DNA of 64,000 nt from Paragonimus westermani (GCA_008508345.1 QNGE01000418.1:1-64000), one strand, 5' to 3'. Positions 1 through 11,882 are shown, numbered from the stretch's first letter. Notes: generated by a model not told the origin, from the sequence alone. Numbers and translations are program-made.

Positions 1-465
1 CAAATTAATATAGGTGCCTTCAACGTTCGTACTATAAAACAAATTGGTCAACAGGCTGCTATCGCAAGAAGGTTGGACTCGCTGCATATAGATGTTTGCT
101 GTATCTCGGAGACTAGAATCTACGACAGTAGTCAACGTAATGAATTAACAGCACCTGCACTTTCTACCCGATACCGGTTATACACTTCAGGTGACTCCCC
201 AACCGCCGTCAACGGTCAGGCTGGTGTAGGTATAGTCCTCAGTACGACGGCCACAACCGCATTGATAGATTGGAATCCTGTTTGTAATAGACTTTGTGCC
301 GTCCGCTGGGCAGATTCCGTTAGGATCAGTTTTAGACGCAAAAGCGTCAGAAATCTTTTCGTTGTGTCTGCTTATGCTCCAACTGGCTGTAGTGACGTCG
401 GTGTCAAGGACGTTTTTATTCGGATCTGGCAGCTCTCATCAGGTCGACACGTGGTTCTGATATAG
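1..465 (+). pseudogene. RTE-A endonuclease domain, N-terminal half (left copy)
   Basis: The frame is open from base 1 to a stop at 463-465. It has the start of an apurinic-type (exonuclease-endonuclease-phosphatase) endonuclease: a GAFNVRT strand near the beginning, the catalytic-glutamate strand CCISETRIYD, and VVSAYAPTG before the stop. These are the usual first motifs of RTE/CR1 endonucleases, which nick target DNA for target-primed reverse transcription. The N-terminal ~97 codons seen in the right copy lie outside the window. The only coding difference from the right copy is N-E against N-D in the SSQRN segment. Non-functional because of the stop. Confidence 0.85.
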
Positions 466-468
466 TCG

Positions 469-1299
469 TTCTGGCCGGAAGTATGAACGCCCAGGTCGGC
501 CGCCTTGGTGAGGCCTAATCTCGTCTAGGTGGCAGGTTTGGGATAGCATCACATCGCTCGAACAACGGCGGGCGACCATTGCAGCTGTGCGCTGATCATA
601 GACCATTTCTAACCAGCACTAGTTTTAGGCATCGTTCGCGTCTTTGCTATATTTGGCGCCCTCACTCTCTGAATCCGACCTGGTCTCAGAGAGATCACAT
701 AGCTGTTAGGTATAAGTGGTGGTGTTCCATTCTGGACTATCTTTCTTGCTGGAGCACGTACCTAGATTCAGATCATGCGCTGGTACGATGTCGTTTCGTA
801 CTCACTTTTGCTGAGCGACGACCCCACAGACAGCAGCGATTGGTTGTTGAGAAACTGACAGCACCCTCGGTAAAGCATAAGTTTCGAACCAGCTTAGAAA
901 CCTGCCTCAGTAGATCTCACTCCGTAGATCCTGATAGCTGCTGGATCCAGGTCACACAGGCCATTCGTGAAACACGGGGGTACTGGAATGAATAACCATT
1001 GGGTGTCGGAGAAATCCCTGGGGTTGTTGGAGGCCAGACGGAACATTCCTCCTAATGGTTCATATAACAAGTCTAGAAGAGATGTCCGTAGGAAACTGAA
1101 ACGTAGCCTGGAGGCTGATCGTGGGAATTGGCTGTTGGGAAAAGTTAAGGAGATGGAGAAGGCTTTCGTGCCAGGACACACTGGCAAACTGTTCAAGCTT
1201 ATCTGTGCCACTGGCTCTAGCCGACCACCTGTTAGGGAAGCTATCAGCGAGACAGATGCCACACTCATCTATAATAAGTCCAGAAGATTAGAGCGATAG
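469..1299 (+). pseudogene. RTE-A endonuclease C-terminal half and linker (left copy)
   Basis: After the stop at 463 the endonuclease continues in shifted frames. Around 475-510 the reading VLAGSMNAQVG corresponds to the family motif GDFNA/GDMNA, with the catalytic aspartate replaced by serine. From 579 to 995 the frame contains LCADH, RDHIAVRYKW and the terminal catalytic motif DSDHALV. A second frame, 967-1299, carries the linker before the RT (LEARRNIPPN, NWLLGKVKEMEKA, LFKLICATGS). The frames overlap and are out of phase, so at least one indel separates them. The homology is by motif recognition, not a database search. Confidence 0.8.
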
Positions 1300-2375
1300 G
1301 TGGAACAATTTGAGGGTCAATTTAGCTGGTCTTCCGCTTCTATCGTGTTCCCGCCACAAACTTGTAATGTAGTGCCATGATCGATAGACTTGGAACCATC
1401 CGTCGATACTGAGGTCCGCAATTACATTGTGGCTGGTCCAGATGACCTCGTGGCGGCACTTTTCGAAGAAGGTGGAAAGGCGTCACTAGTGGCTTTCACT
1501 CATTTGTTACAACTTGTGTAGACGACGGAAACTATCCCCCCGAGTTGGGGTCACTCGATAATAATTCCTATATTCAAGAACGGTATCATGGGCTCTTGCA
1601 AATACATACAGGGATTAGTTTTACCCCAGTCCTTTCTTGAGTTTTAGCATTTTTTATACTTCGCCGACTCACTGCGGCTAGGGAGGTAAACATAAGGAAA
1701 GAGCGGGCAGGGTTTCGTCCCGGGCGGGTATGTATGGATTACATCTTCAATCTTCGTCAAATTGTGGAACAACGTCATGTATACCACCGGCCAACAGTTG
1801 TATATCTCGACCTCACGGGTGCGTTCGACTCAGTGGATCGATTTACACTTTTAGAGTCGCTCAAACGCAGAGGTGTGCCGACTAAGTACGTGAACATAAT
1901 GTCGGCACTCTATTCCCATACTTCAACTCAGGTTAGGGTTTACGGTGAGCTGTCTGACAGTTTCAGCACCATGAGCGGCGTACGTCAAGGCTGTCCACTG
2001 TCACCATTTTTGTTTAATTTCGTCGTAGACGAAATGATGGATGATTGTCTCCAGCACTCACAAGATGCCGGTGTGGACCTCCTACCTGGTGAGAGACTGA
2101 CTGATCTTGATTATGCTGACGACAAGGTGCTGCTGTTTGACAACTTTCAAGTAGCACAAACAATGCTAGACGCAATTTCGCGTTCTGCTAAATACTTCGG
2201 AATGCGCTTTGCAGCTTCAAAATGCAAAGTCCTTCCGCATGATTGCTGTGATCACGTAGATTGGATGTCCGATAATGTATTCATGAAGGTTGTCGACCGG
2301 TTTGTACACCTGGAAATCTGCATCAGCGGCGGTGGCGGCGGCGGAGGTAGTAGAAGTGAAAGCACGCATCTCTAG
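1300..2375 (+). pseudogene. RTE-A reverse transcriptase (left copy)
   Basis: 1300-1733 is the RT N-terminal part with several stops; GSCKYIQGLVLP matches the family's NHRGISLIP segment. From 1734 a 213-codon frame is open and holds the core RT motifs: VVYLDLTGAFDSVDR (motif A, first catalytic Asp), SGVRQGCPLSPFLFNF (motif B) and LDYADD (motif C, both Asp intact), then the thumb start FGMRFAASKCKV. The frame ends soon after a run of seven glycines (2326-2348, GGC/GGT/GGA codons), where relatives have a short loop. The protein is identical to the right copy at 9976-10617. Confidence 0.9.
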
Positions 2376-2894
2376 GGCTGGGACAGTATTCGCCAATCTG
2401 GGGCATTTCTGGCGACAGAGGGGTATTTCTCTGAAGCCTAAAGGTCGAGTATGAAAGCCAACGGTGAGGGCCGTATTACTTTACGGTAGTGAAAGCTGGC
2501 CGCTCAGGTAGTAGACGTGAACCGTCTTTAGGTACTCGATCACCGGTGTCTGCGTCCAATCGCTCGTATTCTGTGGCACCAGCGCGTAGGTAACGAAGAG
2601 CGGGTGTTTGGTAGTGATTGTCAAACGAGTTCTTTTGTTCAATCTGCACGTCTGCACAGGCTTGAATGGCTAGGTCACGTATTAAGGATTCCAGCTAGTC
2701 ATCTCTCACACCGAGCACTGTTTGCTGACATTGCGACCGACTGATGTAAGGTGCGAGGTGACAGCTAACGACCTGGCGTAGGGAAATGAAGTAGTTCATC
2801 AAGGGGTTGGCCAGTATAGATTGAGTTCGGCTCCGGAGCTGGGACCGTCGCGACTCACAGAGTCGGTGGCTGGAGACTCTAGGTGAGATGGCNG
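2376..2894 (+). pseudogene. RTE-A C-terminal region (left copy)
   Basis: Past the glycine run the element continues in broken frames. Segments match the usual RTE C-terminal domain: VFANLGHFWRQRGISLKPKG, RAVLLYGSESWPLR and RLEWLGHVLRI. Identity with the right copy continues to 2894. After that the sequence differs completely, and 2893 is an N. Confidence 0.75.
2893..2893. other. Single N at the inner edge of the inverted repeat
   Basis: This is the only ambiguous base I noticed. One matching base follows it (2894), then the inverted-repeat match ends, and the next bases on the right are GATC. This suggests a consensus or assembly join rather than a natural breakpoint, though a low-quality base at a true rearrangement is possible. 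Confidence 0.8.
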
Positions 2895-3120
2895 ATCCGT
2901 GTAGTATCGTCAAGCAACTACGCCACAGGTAGAAGAGCAGAAAGGCGTGCGTGCACAAAACTTTATTGTAATTGCAAGGTCATTTTTATTCAATTCGAAC
3001 AACCTGCAGAGATGACGCAAAAACGTTGTTGTACAATGGTGAAGCATCGTTAGTGAACAAAACCAAGAGAAATAACTCTACACATCTCATTTCGTTCATA
3101 AAACCAGACTTTCTGTTGCG
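2895..3120. other. Unassigned junction DNA
   Basis: Short stretch between the RTE-A breakpoint and the CR1 remnant. It has no recognised homology to either element. Confidence 0.4.
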
Positions 3121-3504
3121 CTAAAGATGAGCGAATGTAGTGAGCGCAATCTCAGACTGCAATAGTATTAAGTGAAAACCGCCTCCACTACTCGGCAAAT
3201 AATCTCTGTGGTACCTAGAAGAACAGCCAGTGACCTCAAATGGAAAGTCGCTGCAGTAGTCGATGACCCTATAAGGAAAGGAATGTTGCCTAAGGAAGGT
3301 CCGGGATCGAAGCCTATAGAGCTCTTTGTCGTGATCCCTTCGACTGTTTTCACCTACTGGGATGAAAAATTGCTGCACGAGTCCTGCGCTGAAGAAAAAG
3401 TGTGCAAGAATCAAGTCACCGCGGAGTCTTCGAAACTCAGATGGATAAATATCGGGAATTTCGAAGTGCAAGTCGTAGGAGAGATGCCCCAAGCCGATGA
3501 CCAT
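3121..3504 (-). pseudogene. CR1-a reverse transcriptase C-terminal domain
   Basis: The 127-codon frame aligns along its length with the C-terminal segment of CR1-d at 43055-43411. Shared features are GL-LSY near the start, the stretch FRRLRGDLILAHF, GLVQQFF and FLRQHSFPYRVIDY. This is the part after the thumb in CR1 proteins. There is no catalytic centre here. The last ~25 codons no longer match CR1-d, pointing to a frameshift. Confidence 0.8.
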
Positions 3505-3878
3505 TTTGGTGGCTACTCACTGGACATGTTCAGTATGTTCTTGAAGCCGATGTAAGCGACTCGTTCGGCCTAATCGAGCAGTGGTCTTATATAGACTCCA
3601 AGCGACGTATATGCACACTTGTTCTCGATTAATGGGAGACTCCAGTCATCTGAGCAGCAGCGTAGTACGGTGAAGGCCAGGATGCGCTGGGATCACACAT
3701 TCAAGATTTTAAGTCACCAGCATAAAGAAAGGCGTTGCTAGAAATAAGCTGGGGAAGTTCATTGACATAGATAAGAGAGTACGGATGTTTGAGAAACTCC
3801 TGCGGAGACCGGGGAGGGAGTAAAAAGGCCCGAGCCGTTTTTTGCTTTCAAAGTCTTGTCACGAAGAAAGGATGTGAT

Positions 3879-4355
3879 TCAGCGGGAAACCTCTCCGTGG
3901 ATCTCATAGACTGCTAGTTTATGTTCAAAAGGACTGTGTGGGACGCGGCCAAAGGCTATGGGAAAGTCGAAGAAGATAGCATAGGATACGTGATCATTGT
4001 CTTTGGCCTCTGTCAGACTATTCATAAAGATCAACCTGTTGGTTATGCGTGACCAATCGGGGAGAAAGCCACGCTGAGTAGGAGAGAAAAGGTTACTTGA
4101 GAAAAAGTGTTCAACGATGGCTCCTCTTAGCAGACGCCCCATTATCTTGTATGGAATGCAGGAAAAGTGGATCGGCCAGTAACTAGCAAGATAGTGTCGA
4201 TCATCTGTCTCCAATATGAGTGTAACAGCGGCCTCTTTCCTGTCCCCTGGAAAGGTGTCGGTTCGAGGGGTCTGCTCAAACAGGTTAAAGAGGGACACCA
4301 CCAAACCGATGGCCGCTTCTTTGAGGATACGGGGATGGACCGCGTCTAGTCTCAT
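3879..4355 (-). pseudogene. CR1-a reverse transcriptase N-terminal and palm part
   Basis: The 158-codon frame holds HPRILKEAAIGL (RT N-terminal block), a degraded YWPIHFSCIPYKIMGRLL for the family's YRPISLTS block, FSPTQRGFLPDWSR (the family's GF-PGRS block) and AIFFDFPIAFGRVPH (motif A). It aligns with CR1-d at 42040-42450, but keeps about 25 codons between FSSN and LTEAKD that CR1-d has lost. Motif C is not in this frame. Confidence 0.8.
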
Positions 4356-4978
4356 GATGCTGTGAGGATTGATCGTGAAAAAGATCCTGAACTTCCAGCA
4401 CAGGGAAGTCGGCTGTCAGGAACGGGTATTGAAAGTCTCACCTGAGGGGAATTGGATGCCAGCTTAGCGGATCCAAAGTGTAGACTGCTGAATAGTATTC
4501 TCTGAACACTTTGGTAACCACTTGACAGTTGAAGGAGGCTTCTCCGTCGGGAAGTCGCAGAGGAAGCGCTCAGAGCCTAGTTTTTTGTTGCGACGCATGC
4601 ACTCGAAAAGAAAATTCCTGTTCTTGCGAAATATCAGCAGGATTTCTGACTGTTCCTGTTGGATGTGCCGACGGATTTCCCGCTCGCACCTATTTCCTAC
4701 AAAAAGACTTATTGATACTCCGTCCTTCCCGTTAGCTTCTGCCTAGACAATGGCCGGGAACGTACATCAAGAAGCCTACATGTTCCGTGAAGCAGTGCAC
4801 GAGAGGACTTCCGTAGTCTTTGATAAACAAATGCCTCGCCAGCTTCGTGAACGGCAGCTTTAAAAGAAAGATAGTTAACCGGGCCAGATGCAAAGCTGAG
4901 TGTACTTAAGAATACCCTTGGTGCGTTATATTCCGTCTTATGGAAATTTCAGAATGAAGCCTTTACAAGTCTTTGGAG

Positions 4979-5640
4979 TCAGTACATGATAAAATCAAAG
5001 GCTAGCAGCAAGTGGTCACTACGCCCCAGTGGTAGATTGATGATCACTCTATCTACCAGGTGGGCTTCATTCGTGGTAACCAGATCCAGCAAGAAGGGTG
5101 CCTGTCCTGAACGGTTTCTTGTAGGTAGTTCGACACTCCGTGTCTCAGCTTTATAATGAATCAACGTTACCAAGGGTTTCAAGAATCCGCAGTCACAGTC
5201 TTCGTGAGAAGCAGCTGCAAAATTGATTTTGAGTGCGTTTAAGTCACTCATACTAGGAAGATGGGAGAAACGCTGGATAGACGTGAGACGCGACAAGAAT
5301 GACCTGGCCGTCGGAAGCGTTACACTGCGGCAAATGGTACATAACACCGATAAGGAACGTGTCAAGACTGAGAAGTTGGAGTTTGGTCCATAGTACGTCG
5401 CATTTCTTCAAGGGGGCTAAGGTCCCCCACGACCGCTGGCATCGGGAGCTTCTGGTTTAAGAGGACTGCACAGCCTCCCATGATTGAGCCTGCTTGCAGT
5501 ACAACGGTCGTTTTGTCATAGTCTGAAAATATGTGAGCTTCCATGTGGGACGCTTCGTCCGAGCCTGTTGGCCTAAGGTCGGTGGCCTTTGGACTGTCTT
5601 CGTTTCTGGAACTCCTGGAAGGCGATTTGCAGTTCCTCAC
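4979..5640 (-). pseudogene. CR1-a endonuclease domain
   Basis: Two adjacent minus-strand frames, 5362-5640 and 4979-5365. The second ends with APFLLDLVTTNEAH and LPLGRSDHLLLAFDF, the terminal motif of CR1-type endonucleases (LD-VFTN ... PLG-SDH). The first has a weak GGCAVLLNQ match to the family's GGGV-LYV strand. The frames overlap by four bases and are out of phase. This domain would nick the target site. Confidence 0.7.
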
Positions 5641-5679
5641 CTTTGAATATTTGGATGGGGTTCTAGATTAGAAGAGACC

Positions 5680-6540
5680 TCAGGACAGAATGACTCCGAT
5701 CCATCCGAGGAAAGAGAGGCTGGAATGAGCTGAATATGGGTCACAAGGCTTAGGGATAAGTTTTAACTGGCCTTCTTTCAGATGGAGTGATAAAGGGTCT
5801 AGAGGAAGATTGGTGGTCCGTATCAAGACCCGTGCAGCTCCACAGAGGATTGGCCACCTAAGAGGAATCGCCACGTCTGATGTAGGTGGTTGTGTTGATC
5901 CATTCAGGGACACCGGTCTTCTCTTGAGAGCATGGACAAGGACTTTCATCTTAGCTTGAACTTTGGGGCCAGTTGTGATGCATGGCTCGAAGTGCTTCTG
6001 TATCTCCTACAATGAGCGATCTAGGGACACTCCCTCGAGGTTAGCATGACTTTTCCACGGTTCATCCGCTTTCTCCACAACTTCCCCTGTGATAATCTTA
6101 GCCGGCAATGTCAAGAGACGTCCAAGTGATTTCTTCGTAGCTTTGGAGCAAAGTCTACTGGCAGAAACGATGTTCGTTAACTCCGGAGGGAAGGTGGCAT
6201 TAACACAGCTTTGGATTATTCCCCTGGAGAGGATGTGGTTAGAAATCGTCCCCATGGAGCAAGCCTTCTCTCCTGCGGTGCTCCGTCCAGCAAGCTCGTT
6301 GCGGCCTACTCATTATGAATTGTAAATAAAGCCACTGCCTCACGGGCAACCGCCACACCTGGTAGGGCAACCACAGTGTGCTCATTCAGCGAGCACAGTT
6401 CTTCCTTCACACCATACATACCTTTCTGCGTGTCACTCAGAGCTTTTTCTACCGCGGCCATCTGTAGTGAACTGACATTCTTGAACGTCTTGCAGCTACG
6501 CTCACATGTGTCTGGTTTTCTGCTCACTCGGGGTGGCAAT
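5680..6540 (-). pseudogene. CR1-a 5' part, possible ORF1 remnant
   Basis: Three minus-strand frames (6306-6539, 6007-6255, 5680-5949) lie directly upstream of the endonuclease in element direction. The first, with SLQMAAVEKALSDTQKGMYG, looks like the short coiled-coil start of a CR1 ORF1 protein. The second has SRLCSKATKKSLGRLL, resembling the RLG-K ... RPLLV segment of such proteins. Resemblance is weak and no complete domain is visible; position is the main argument. Confidence 0.4.
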
Positions 6541-9109
6541 CAGAAGAATGAGCCAGAGACTGTTTCTGATTTCAAAACGACCGTGGTTGCGCAGAACAGA
6601 TTCCTCATACAAACGGTATATTCACCGCACTGCTCATCGTAATAATCCTCACGGAACGCGGGTTAACTGAGTGGCTTTTAGAGCGACAGACTAGGCAGTT
6701 CAGTTCATGACATCTACAAATTTCCTGCTCATGTTCGCCTACGAGGTGCATGGACCCGTATTTATAAACAAGAGTGCTGAAATAAAGGCAGTATACTGAA
6801 ATAGACGAACAGAATATTCGGAAGGCCTAGCTGTGGTGGGTGTAGCGTCGTGTACACTATTTTCTACTTCACATTTTCTATTATTCATGCCTTTTCATCT
6901 TCTCCAATCTCACACGTACACATGATGGTTGAACGAGGTTAATCGATATACAGAGTAATCGATAATTTTCAAAAATTACACTTCCGAGTTCGCGAGTTTT
7001 GCTTTCAGTTCGCGTCCCGCGTCGGTGGCGTACAAATTTTTGGAAGAGTTAGAATTCGGTAGAATCAACCGTTTAGTTCGGTAAATTTATTTATTTATTT
7101 ATCTGTCGTTGGAATTATCTCGGTCGTGACATCGAGACTATCTGGGGAACACACGACAAGTAGTATCAGTGAGAATCCTCATTTGGTGTAGTGGAAAACT
7201 AAACCAACGTGCATCCACGAACTATTGTGAGTTATTTGTTTTCCTTTTCATCGGATTTTGACTTCCTTTTTCACACCTGAGTTTCCATATACTGTTTAGA
7301 TCCACTGTGTGGTTGAATTATTCCACGGTTTACCAAAGAGGACTGGTGAGAGGGAAATCGCGATGGTTTTATGATCGTGTGGTGGTAAATTTGGTGGAAC
7401 ATTTATATTAGGAGTGCAGTTTCTGACGGCTTTCTTATTTTGGATGGGAGGATAGCTCAATACGGGGTTACAAAGTAAGCCCTATAAGCAATGCAACTTT
7501 CTGCAACTGTAATTCGCATGAAGGCCACATGAACAAAAAGTGCATGTGTGGCTGTGGGGTGATATTACATAGAATCTGAGAGGTAACTTTGGATTCATAG
7601 CTCTGAGAACATAGTTTTGATGAATGCCTTTGCGTTTATCAGCAAGTTGTAGTTTTATTGTTGATATGCGATTTTTTCGAGCGTTTTGGATGTGGGATTT
7701 GCTTTCACCATCACTCTGGTTGAAGATATGGATTGATTATGGGTGGGGAGAGCGGTTGCTTGCTGAACGTGGTCTTCAGTAGAAATTGAGACATTATCCT
7801 TGAAGTACATTTAGTCACGCCTGGTGCAATAGACTTATGAGTCTTCTGAGTTGACCTCCCAGTTGACGAATGGAATCGTCCGTGATTGGATGGTGGGTAT
7901 TTGCTGTAATTTAGTGGTCGACTGACAGACTAGAAGATAACTGTCACCACAAATCATGGACATGGTTTACCTTCGACCCTGTTTCTGGGAAAATGGAATA
8001 GAAGTGCGTTCATTTGTGTCTTGGAATTCTGAAGAGCTTGTGCAGTAGTCACTATCCACGTTGAAGTAAATAAGGTTAATGATTGCGCCAGTGGGAGCCT
8101 TCTCTACCTGTGAGACACGCGTGCGTCAATATCCCTTATGGGACGGAAACTTGAACAGAACAACTTTATTAAAGTAAATTTCGTGTCATGATTTATTTGA
8201 CCCCACTCCTCGATAAGTGCGCTCGCCACGACTTTCATTTCGAACCATCATAGAAATGAACGACGTTTTCGCTAAATTCTCGTGTAAAGTCAGGGAAACA
8301 CCACTCACGTTCTTCCATCACGCTGACTTCTAGTGAGACGCTTTCAACAGTTATCAACAGCAGTCAGACATCCTTGTTGGAAGCATTGAATTGCCACTCA
8401 CGTAAGTCCGCTGGTTCTGTGTTGTGAGAGGTTCAGCAGCTGCATGCTTTTTCTGGCTAGGAGTAACCCTCCAGTGGGTGGTTTCTGAGGCGTTCACGAT
8501 GCTAACTACCACGCCCGACGTGAGGAGCAATTCGGTAATCTCCCGGTAGTGACCGTGTATTTTTCACGTCACGGCCCCTAGGTCACTAATTTCACAGGCC
8601 AATCAGTGAAAGTGAACATGTTTCAACAACATCCTTTAGCGCCAATGCGCTCCCTTTTGCTGCGAACGGTGCAGTTTCAGCAATGGGTGGGTAAACGACA
8701 GATGCGAGGGCAATGGAGTGGGCACTGGTGTTATTGTGTGAGGGTTTGATACATATTACCGTGCTGCTACGAGGTCGTTCTTGCAAGAATACTGAACCTG
8801 ACGTCCGATTAATAAGTGTCCACTAAATTAATCGTTCCAGATATAGGCGAGAAGTGCTAGACGCTATAAAACAATCGGCGATCTAATCTTTGTGATGCGG
8901 AAGTCACAACAGACATCGCAGAATTGTACGCTCTTTTCGACGACTAGATCAACAAAAATGCAACCAGGCGAACGTAATCGTGTCTAACGAACGAAAGGGG
9001 CCGCAGAAGTCTCTGCGAACTTGTGTATACTGTAAACTGTTATTCTGGGAAGAAGTCTACGCATCACACAGCACGTGGACCACAGTCATGTCCAGTTTAT
9101 TACTCCTGC
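6541..9109. other. Unassigned spacer DNA
   Basis: No coding frame with recognisable homology on either strand. It has a short ATTT microsatellite at about 7086-7102 and otherwise mixed-sequence DNA. It may hold element parts too old to read. Confidence 0.5.
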
Positions 9110-9119
9110 ACTTTTGACA
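9110..9119. repeat. Target-site duplication, 3' side of RTE-A
   Basis: ACTTTTGACA at 9110-9119 recurs exactly at 12967-12976, directly outside the two ends of the RTE-A element. Ten bases is a normal target-site duplication length for RTE-type target-primed insertion. Confidence 0.75.
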
Positions 9120-9456
9120 CCATCATCATCATAGACAGCAATACATCAGTGGTCCACACTAATGCTTAACTGCCACACAACCATGGAGAAAAAGTAAACC
9201 CTGTGTAGTAAGTGAGGAGGAAAAAGAAGGGGACGGGAAGGGACCTAACTACCGAAAATAACTAAGTCCAGATTCAAACATTCAACATCAAGGTGCCTAC
9301 ACCTTGCGAACAAAAAACCGAGCTGCAAGTTAGGGTAAGGCGTCATCAGCAAGACGGCTTCCGTACGGTTTTAATTGCACCGCGGCATTAAATGCACTCA
9401 CCCTACAGACAACTCGGCCAAACAACGACAACATTCACGTCACTGAGCTCGATTAG
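9120..9456 (-). other. RTE-A 3' untranslated region with (ATG)n tail
   Basis: Non-coding end of the element, present only in the right copy. Its first part recurs in decayed form at 52453-52508 and about 62195-62235, which confirms that it belongs to the element. It ends in four CAT units on plus (9121-9132). Confidence 0.75.
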
Positions 9457-9975
9457 CTGCCATCTCACCTAGAGTCTCCAGCCACCGACTCTGTGAGTCG
9501 CGACGGTCCCAGCTCCGGAGCCGAACTCAATCTATACTGGCCAACCCCTTGATGAACTACTTCATTTCCCTACGCCAGGTCGTTAGCTGTCACCTCGCAC
9601 CTTACATCAGTCGGTCGCAATGTCAGCAAACAGTGCTCGGTGTGAGAGATGACTAGCTGGAATCCTTAATACGTGACCTAGCCATTCAAGCCTGTGCAGA
9701 CGTGCAGATTGAACAAAAGAACTCGTTTGACAATCACTACCAAACACCCGCTCTTCGTTACCTACGCGCTGGTGCCACAGAATACGAGCGATTGGACGCA
9801 GACACCGGTGATCGAGTACCTAAAGACGGTTCACGTCTACTACCTGAGCGGCCAGCTTTCGCTACCGTAAAGTAATACGGCCCTCACCGTTGGCTTTCAT
9901 ACTCGACCTTTAGGCTTCAGAGAAATACCCCTCTGTCGCCAGAAATGCCCCAGATTGGCGAATACTGTCCCAGCC
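9457..9975 (-). pseudogene. RTE-A C-terminal region
   Basis: Broken frames with RAVLLYGSESWPLR and LEWLGHVLRI, typical of RTE C-termini. Continues into the non-coding 3' part at about 9456. Confidence 0.75.
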
Positions 9976-11051
9976 CTAGAGATGCGTGCTTTCACTTCTA
10001 CTACCTCCGCCGCCGCCACCGCCGCTGATGCAGATTTCCAGGTGTACAAACCGGTCGACAACCTTCATGAATACATTATCGGACATCCAATCTACGTGAT
10101 CACAGCAATCATGCGGAAGGACTTTGCATTTTGAAGCTGCAAAGCGCATTCCGAAGTATTTAGCAGAACGCGAAATTGCGTCTAGCATTGTTTGTGCTAC
10201 TTGAAAGTTGTCAAACAGCAGCACCTTGTCGTCAGCATAATCAAGATCAGTCAGTCTCTCACCAGGTAGGAGGTCCACACCGGCATCTTGTGAGTGCTGG
10301 AGACAATCATCCATCATTTCGTCTACGACGAAATTAAACAAAAATGGTGACAGTGGACAGCCTTGACGTACGCCGCTCATGGTGCTGAAACTGTCAGACA
10401 GCTCACCGTAAACCCTAACCTGAGTTGAAGTATGGGAATAGAGTGCCGACATTATGTTCACGTACTTAGTCGGCACACCTCTGCGTTTGAGCGACTCTAA
10501 AAGTGTAAATCGATCCACTGAGTCGAACGCACCCGTGAGGTCGAGATATACAACTGTTGGCCGGTGGTATACATGACGTTGTTCCACAATTTGACGAAGA
10601 TTGAAGATGTAATCCATACATACCCGCCCGGGACGAAACCCTGCCCGCTCTTTCCTTATGTTTACCTCCCTAGCCGCAGTGAGTCGGCGAAGTATAAAAA
10701 ATGCTAAAACTCAAGAAAGGACTGGGGTAAAACTAATCCCTGTATGTATTTGCAAGAGCCCATGATACCGTTCTTGAATATAGGAATTATTATCGAGTGA
10801 CCCCAACTCGGGGGGATAGTTTCCGTCGTCTACACAAGTTGTAACAAATGAGTGAAAGCCACTAGTGACGCCTTTCCACCTTCTTCGAAAAGTGCCGCCA
10901 CGAGGTCATCTGGACCAGCCACAATGTAATTGCGGACCTCAGTATCGACGGATGGTTCCAAGTCTATCGATCATGGCACTACATTACAAGTTTGTGGCGG
11001 GAACACGATAGAAGCGGAAGACCAGCTAAATTGACCCTCAAATTGTTCCAC
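9976..11051 (-). pseudogene. RTE-A reverse transcriptase
   Basis: The core lies in a 213-codon frame (9976-10617) with motif A VYLDLTGAFDSVDR, motif B SGVRQGCPLSPFLFNF and motif C LDYADD. The upstream part (10618-11051) has stops. The frame ends after a seven-glycine run encoded by GGN repeats around 10004-10026, a likely slippage expansion. The palm catalytic residues are intact, but the protein as a whole cannot be made. Confidence 0.9.
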
Positions 11052-11882
11052 CTATCGCTCTAATCTTCTGGACTTATTATAGATGAGTGTGGCATCTGTC
11101 TCGCTGATAGCTTCCCTAACAGGTGGTCGGCTAGAGCCAGTGGCACAGATAAGCTTGAACAGTTTGCCAGTGTGTCCTGGCACGAAAGCCTTCTCCATCT
11201 CCTTAACTTTTCCCAACAGCCAATTCCCACGATCAGCCTCCAGGCTACGTTTCAGTTTCCTACGGACATCTCTTCTAGACTTGTTATATGAACCATTAGG
11301 AGGAATGTTCCGTCTGGCCTCCAACAACCCCAGGGATTTCTCCGACACCCAATGGTTATTCATTCCAGTACCCCCGTGTTTCACGAATGGCCTGTGTGAC
11401 CTGGATCCAGCAGCTATCAGGATCTACGGAGTGAGATCTACTGAGGCAGGTTTCTAAGCTGGTTCGAAACTTATGCTTTACCGAGGGTGCTGTCAGTTTC
11501 TCAACAACCAATCGCTGCTGTCTGTGGGGTCGTCGCTCAGCAAAAGTGAGTACGAAACGACATCGTACCAGCGCATGATCTGAATCTAGGTACGTGCTCC
11601 AGCAAGAAAGATAGTCCAGAATGGAACACCACCACTTATACCTAACAGCTATGTGATCTCTCTGAGACCAGGTCGGATTCAGAGAGTGAGGGCGCCAAAT
11701 ATAGCAAAGACGCGAACGATGCCTAAAACTAGTGCTGGTTAGAAATGGTCTATGATCAGCGCACAGCTGCAATGGTCGCCCGCCGTTGTTCGAGCGATGT
11801 GATGCTATCCCAAACCTGCCACCTAGACGAGATTAGGCCTCACCAAGGCGGCCGACCTGGGCGTTCATACTTCCGGCCAGAA
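11052..11882 (-). pseudogene. RTE-A endonuclease C-terminal half and linker
   Basis: Mirror of 469-1299. Frame 11356-11772 has LCADH, DHIAVRYKW and DSDHALV; frame 11052-11384 has the linker. The GDFNA-type motif reads GSMNA, so the catalytic Asp is lost. The frames overlap out of phase. Confidence 0.8.

Larger units (their letters stand above)
1..2894 (+). mobile_element. RTE-A non-LTR retrotransposon, left copy, cut at both ends
   Basis: This is the plus-strand copy of an RTE-like LINE. It enters at the window edge inside the endonuclease domain and runs through linker, reverse transcriptase and C-terminal region. It matches the right copy (9457-12350, opposite strand) with no indels, since position x pairs with 12351 minus x. 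I found mismatches only at 144 and 147, apart from the N at 2893. The match ends at 2894, so the last ~340 bases of the element, its (ATG)n tail and any target-site duplication are missing here. Both copies carry the same stops and frameshifts, so they were duplicated after the element died, or are one locus assembled twice. Confidence 0.9.
1..2894. repeat. Inverted repeat, left arm
   Basis: It pairs base for base with 9457-12350 on the other strand, without gaps. I read both arms against each other and found two substitutions (144 pairs with 12207, 147 with 12204) plus the N. The right copy continues past 12350, so the left arm probably continues beyond the window. The arms are separated by 6,562 bases. 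Confidence 0.9.
3121..6540 (-). mobile_element. CR1-like LINE (copy CR1-a), decayed
   Basis: Minus-strand remnant of a CR1/SR1-like non-LTR retrotransposon. In element order (descending coordinates) it has a possible ORF1 part, endonuclease (5640-4979), RT core (4355-3879) and RT C-terminus (3504-3121). The RT and C-terminal parts are clearly related to the plus-strand copy at 41433-43411. Every block is separated by stops or frameshifts, so this is an old dead copy. It lies wholly inside the spacer of the inverted repeat. I could not find its 3' end or a target-site duplication. Confidence 0.8.

Noticed and set aside
894..1268. Minus-strand 124-codon open frame, and its mirror at 11083-11457
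   Set aside because: It is antisense to the RTE-A endonuclease/linker and has no homology of its own.
3172..3555. Plus-strand 127-codon open frame
   Set aside because: Shadow of the CR1-a C-terminal frame on the other strand.
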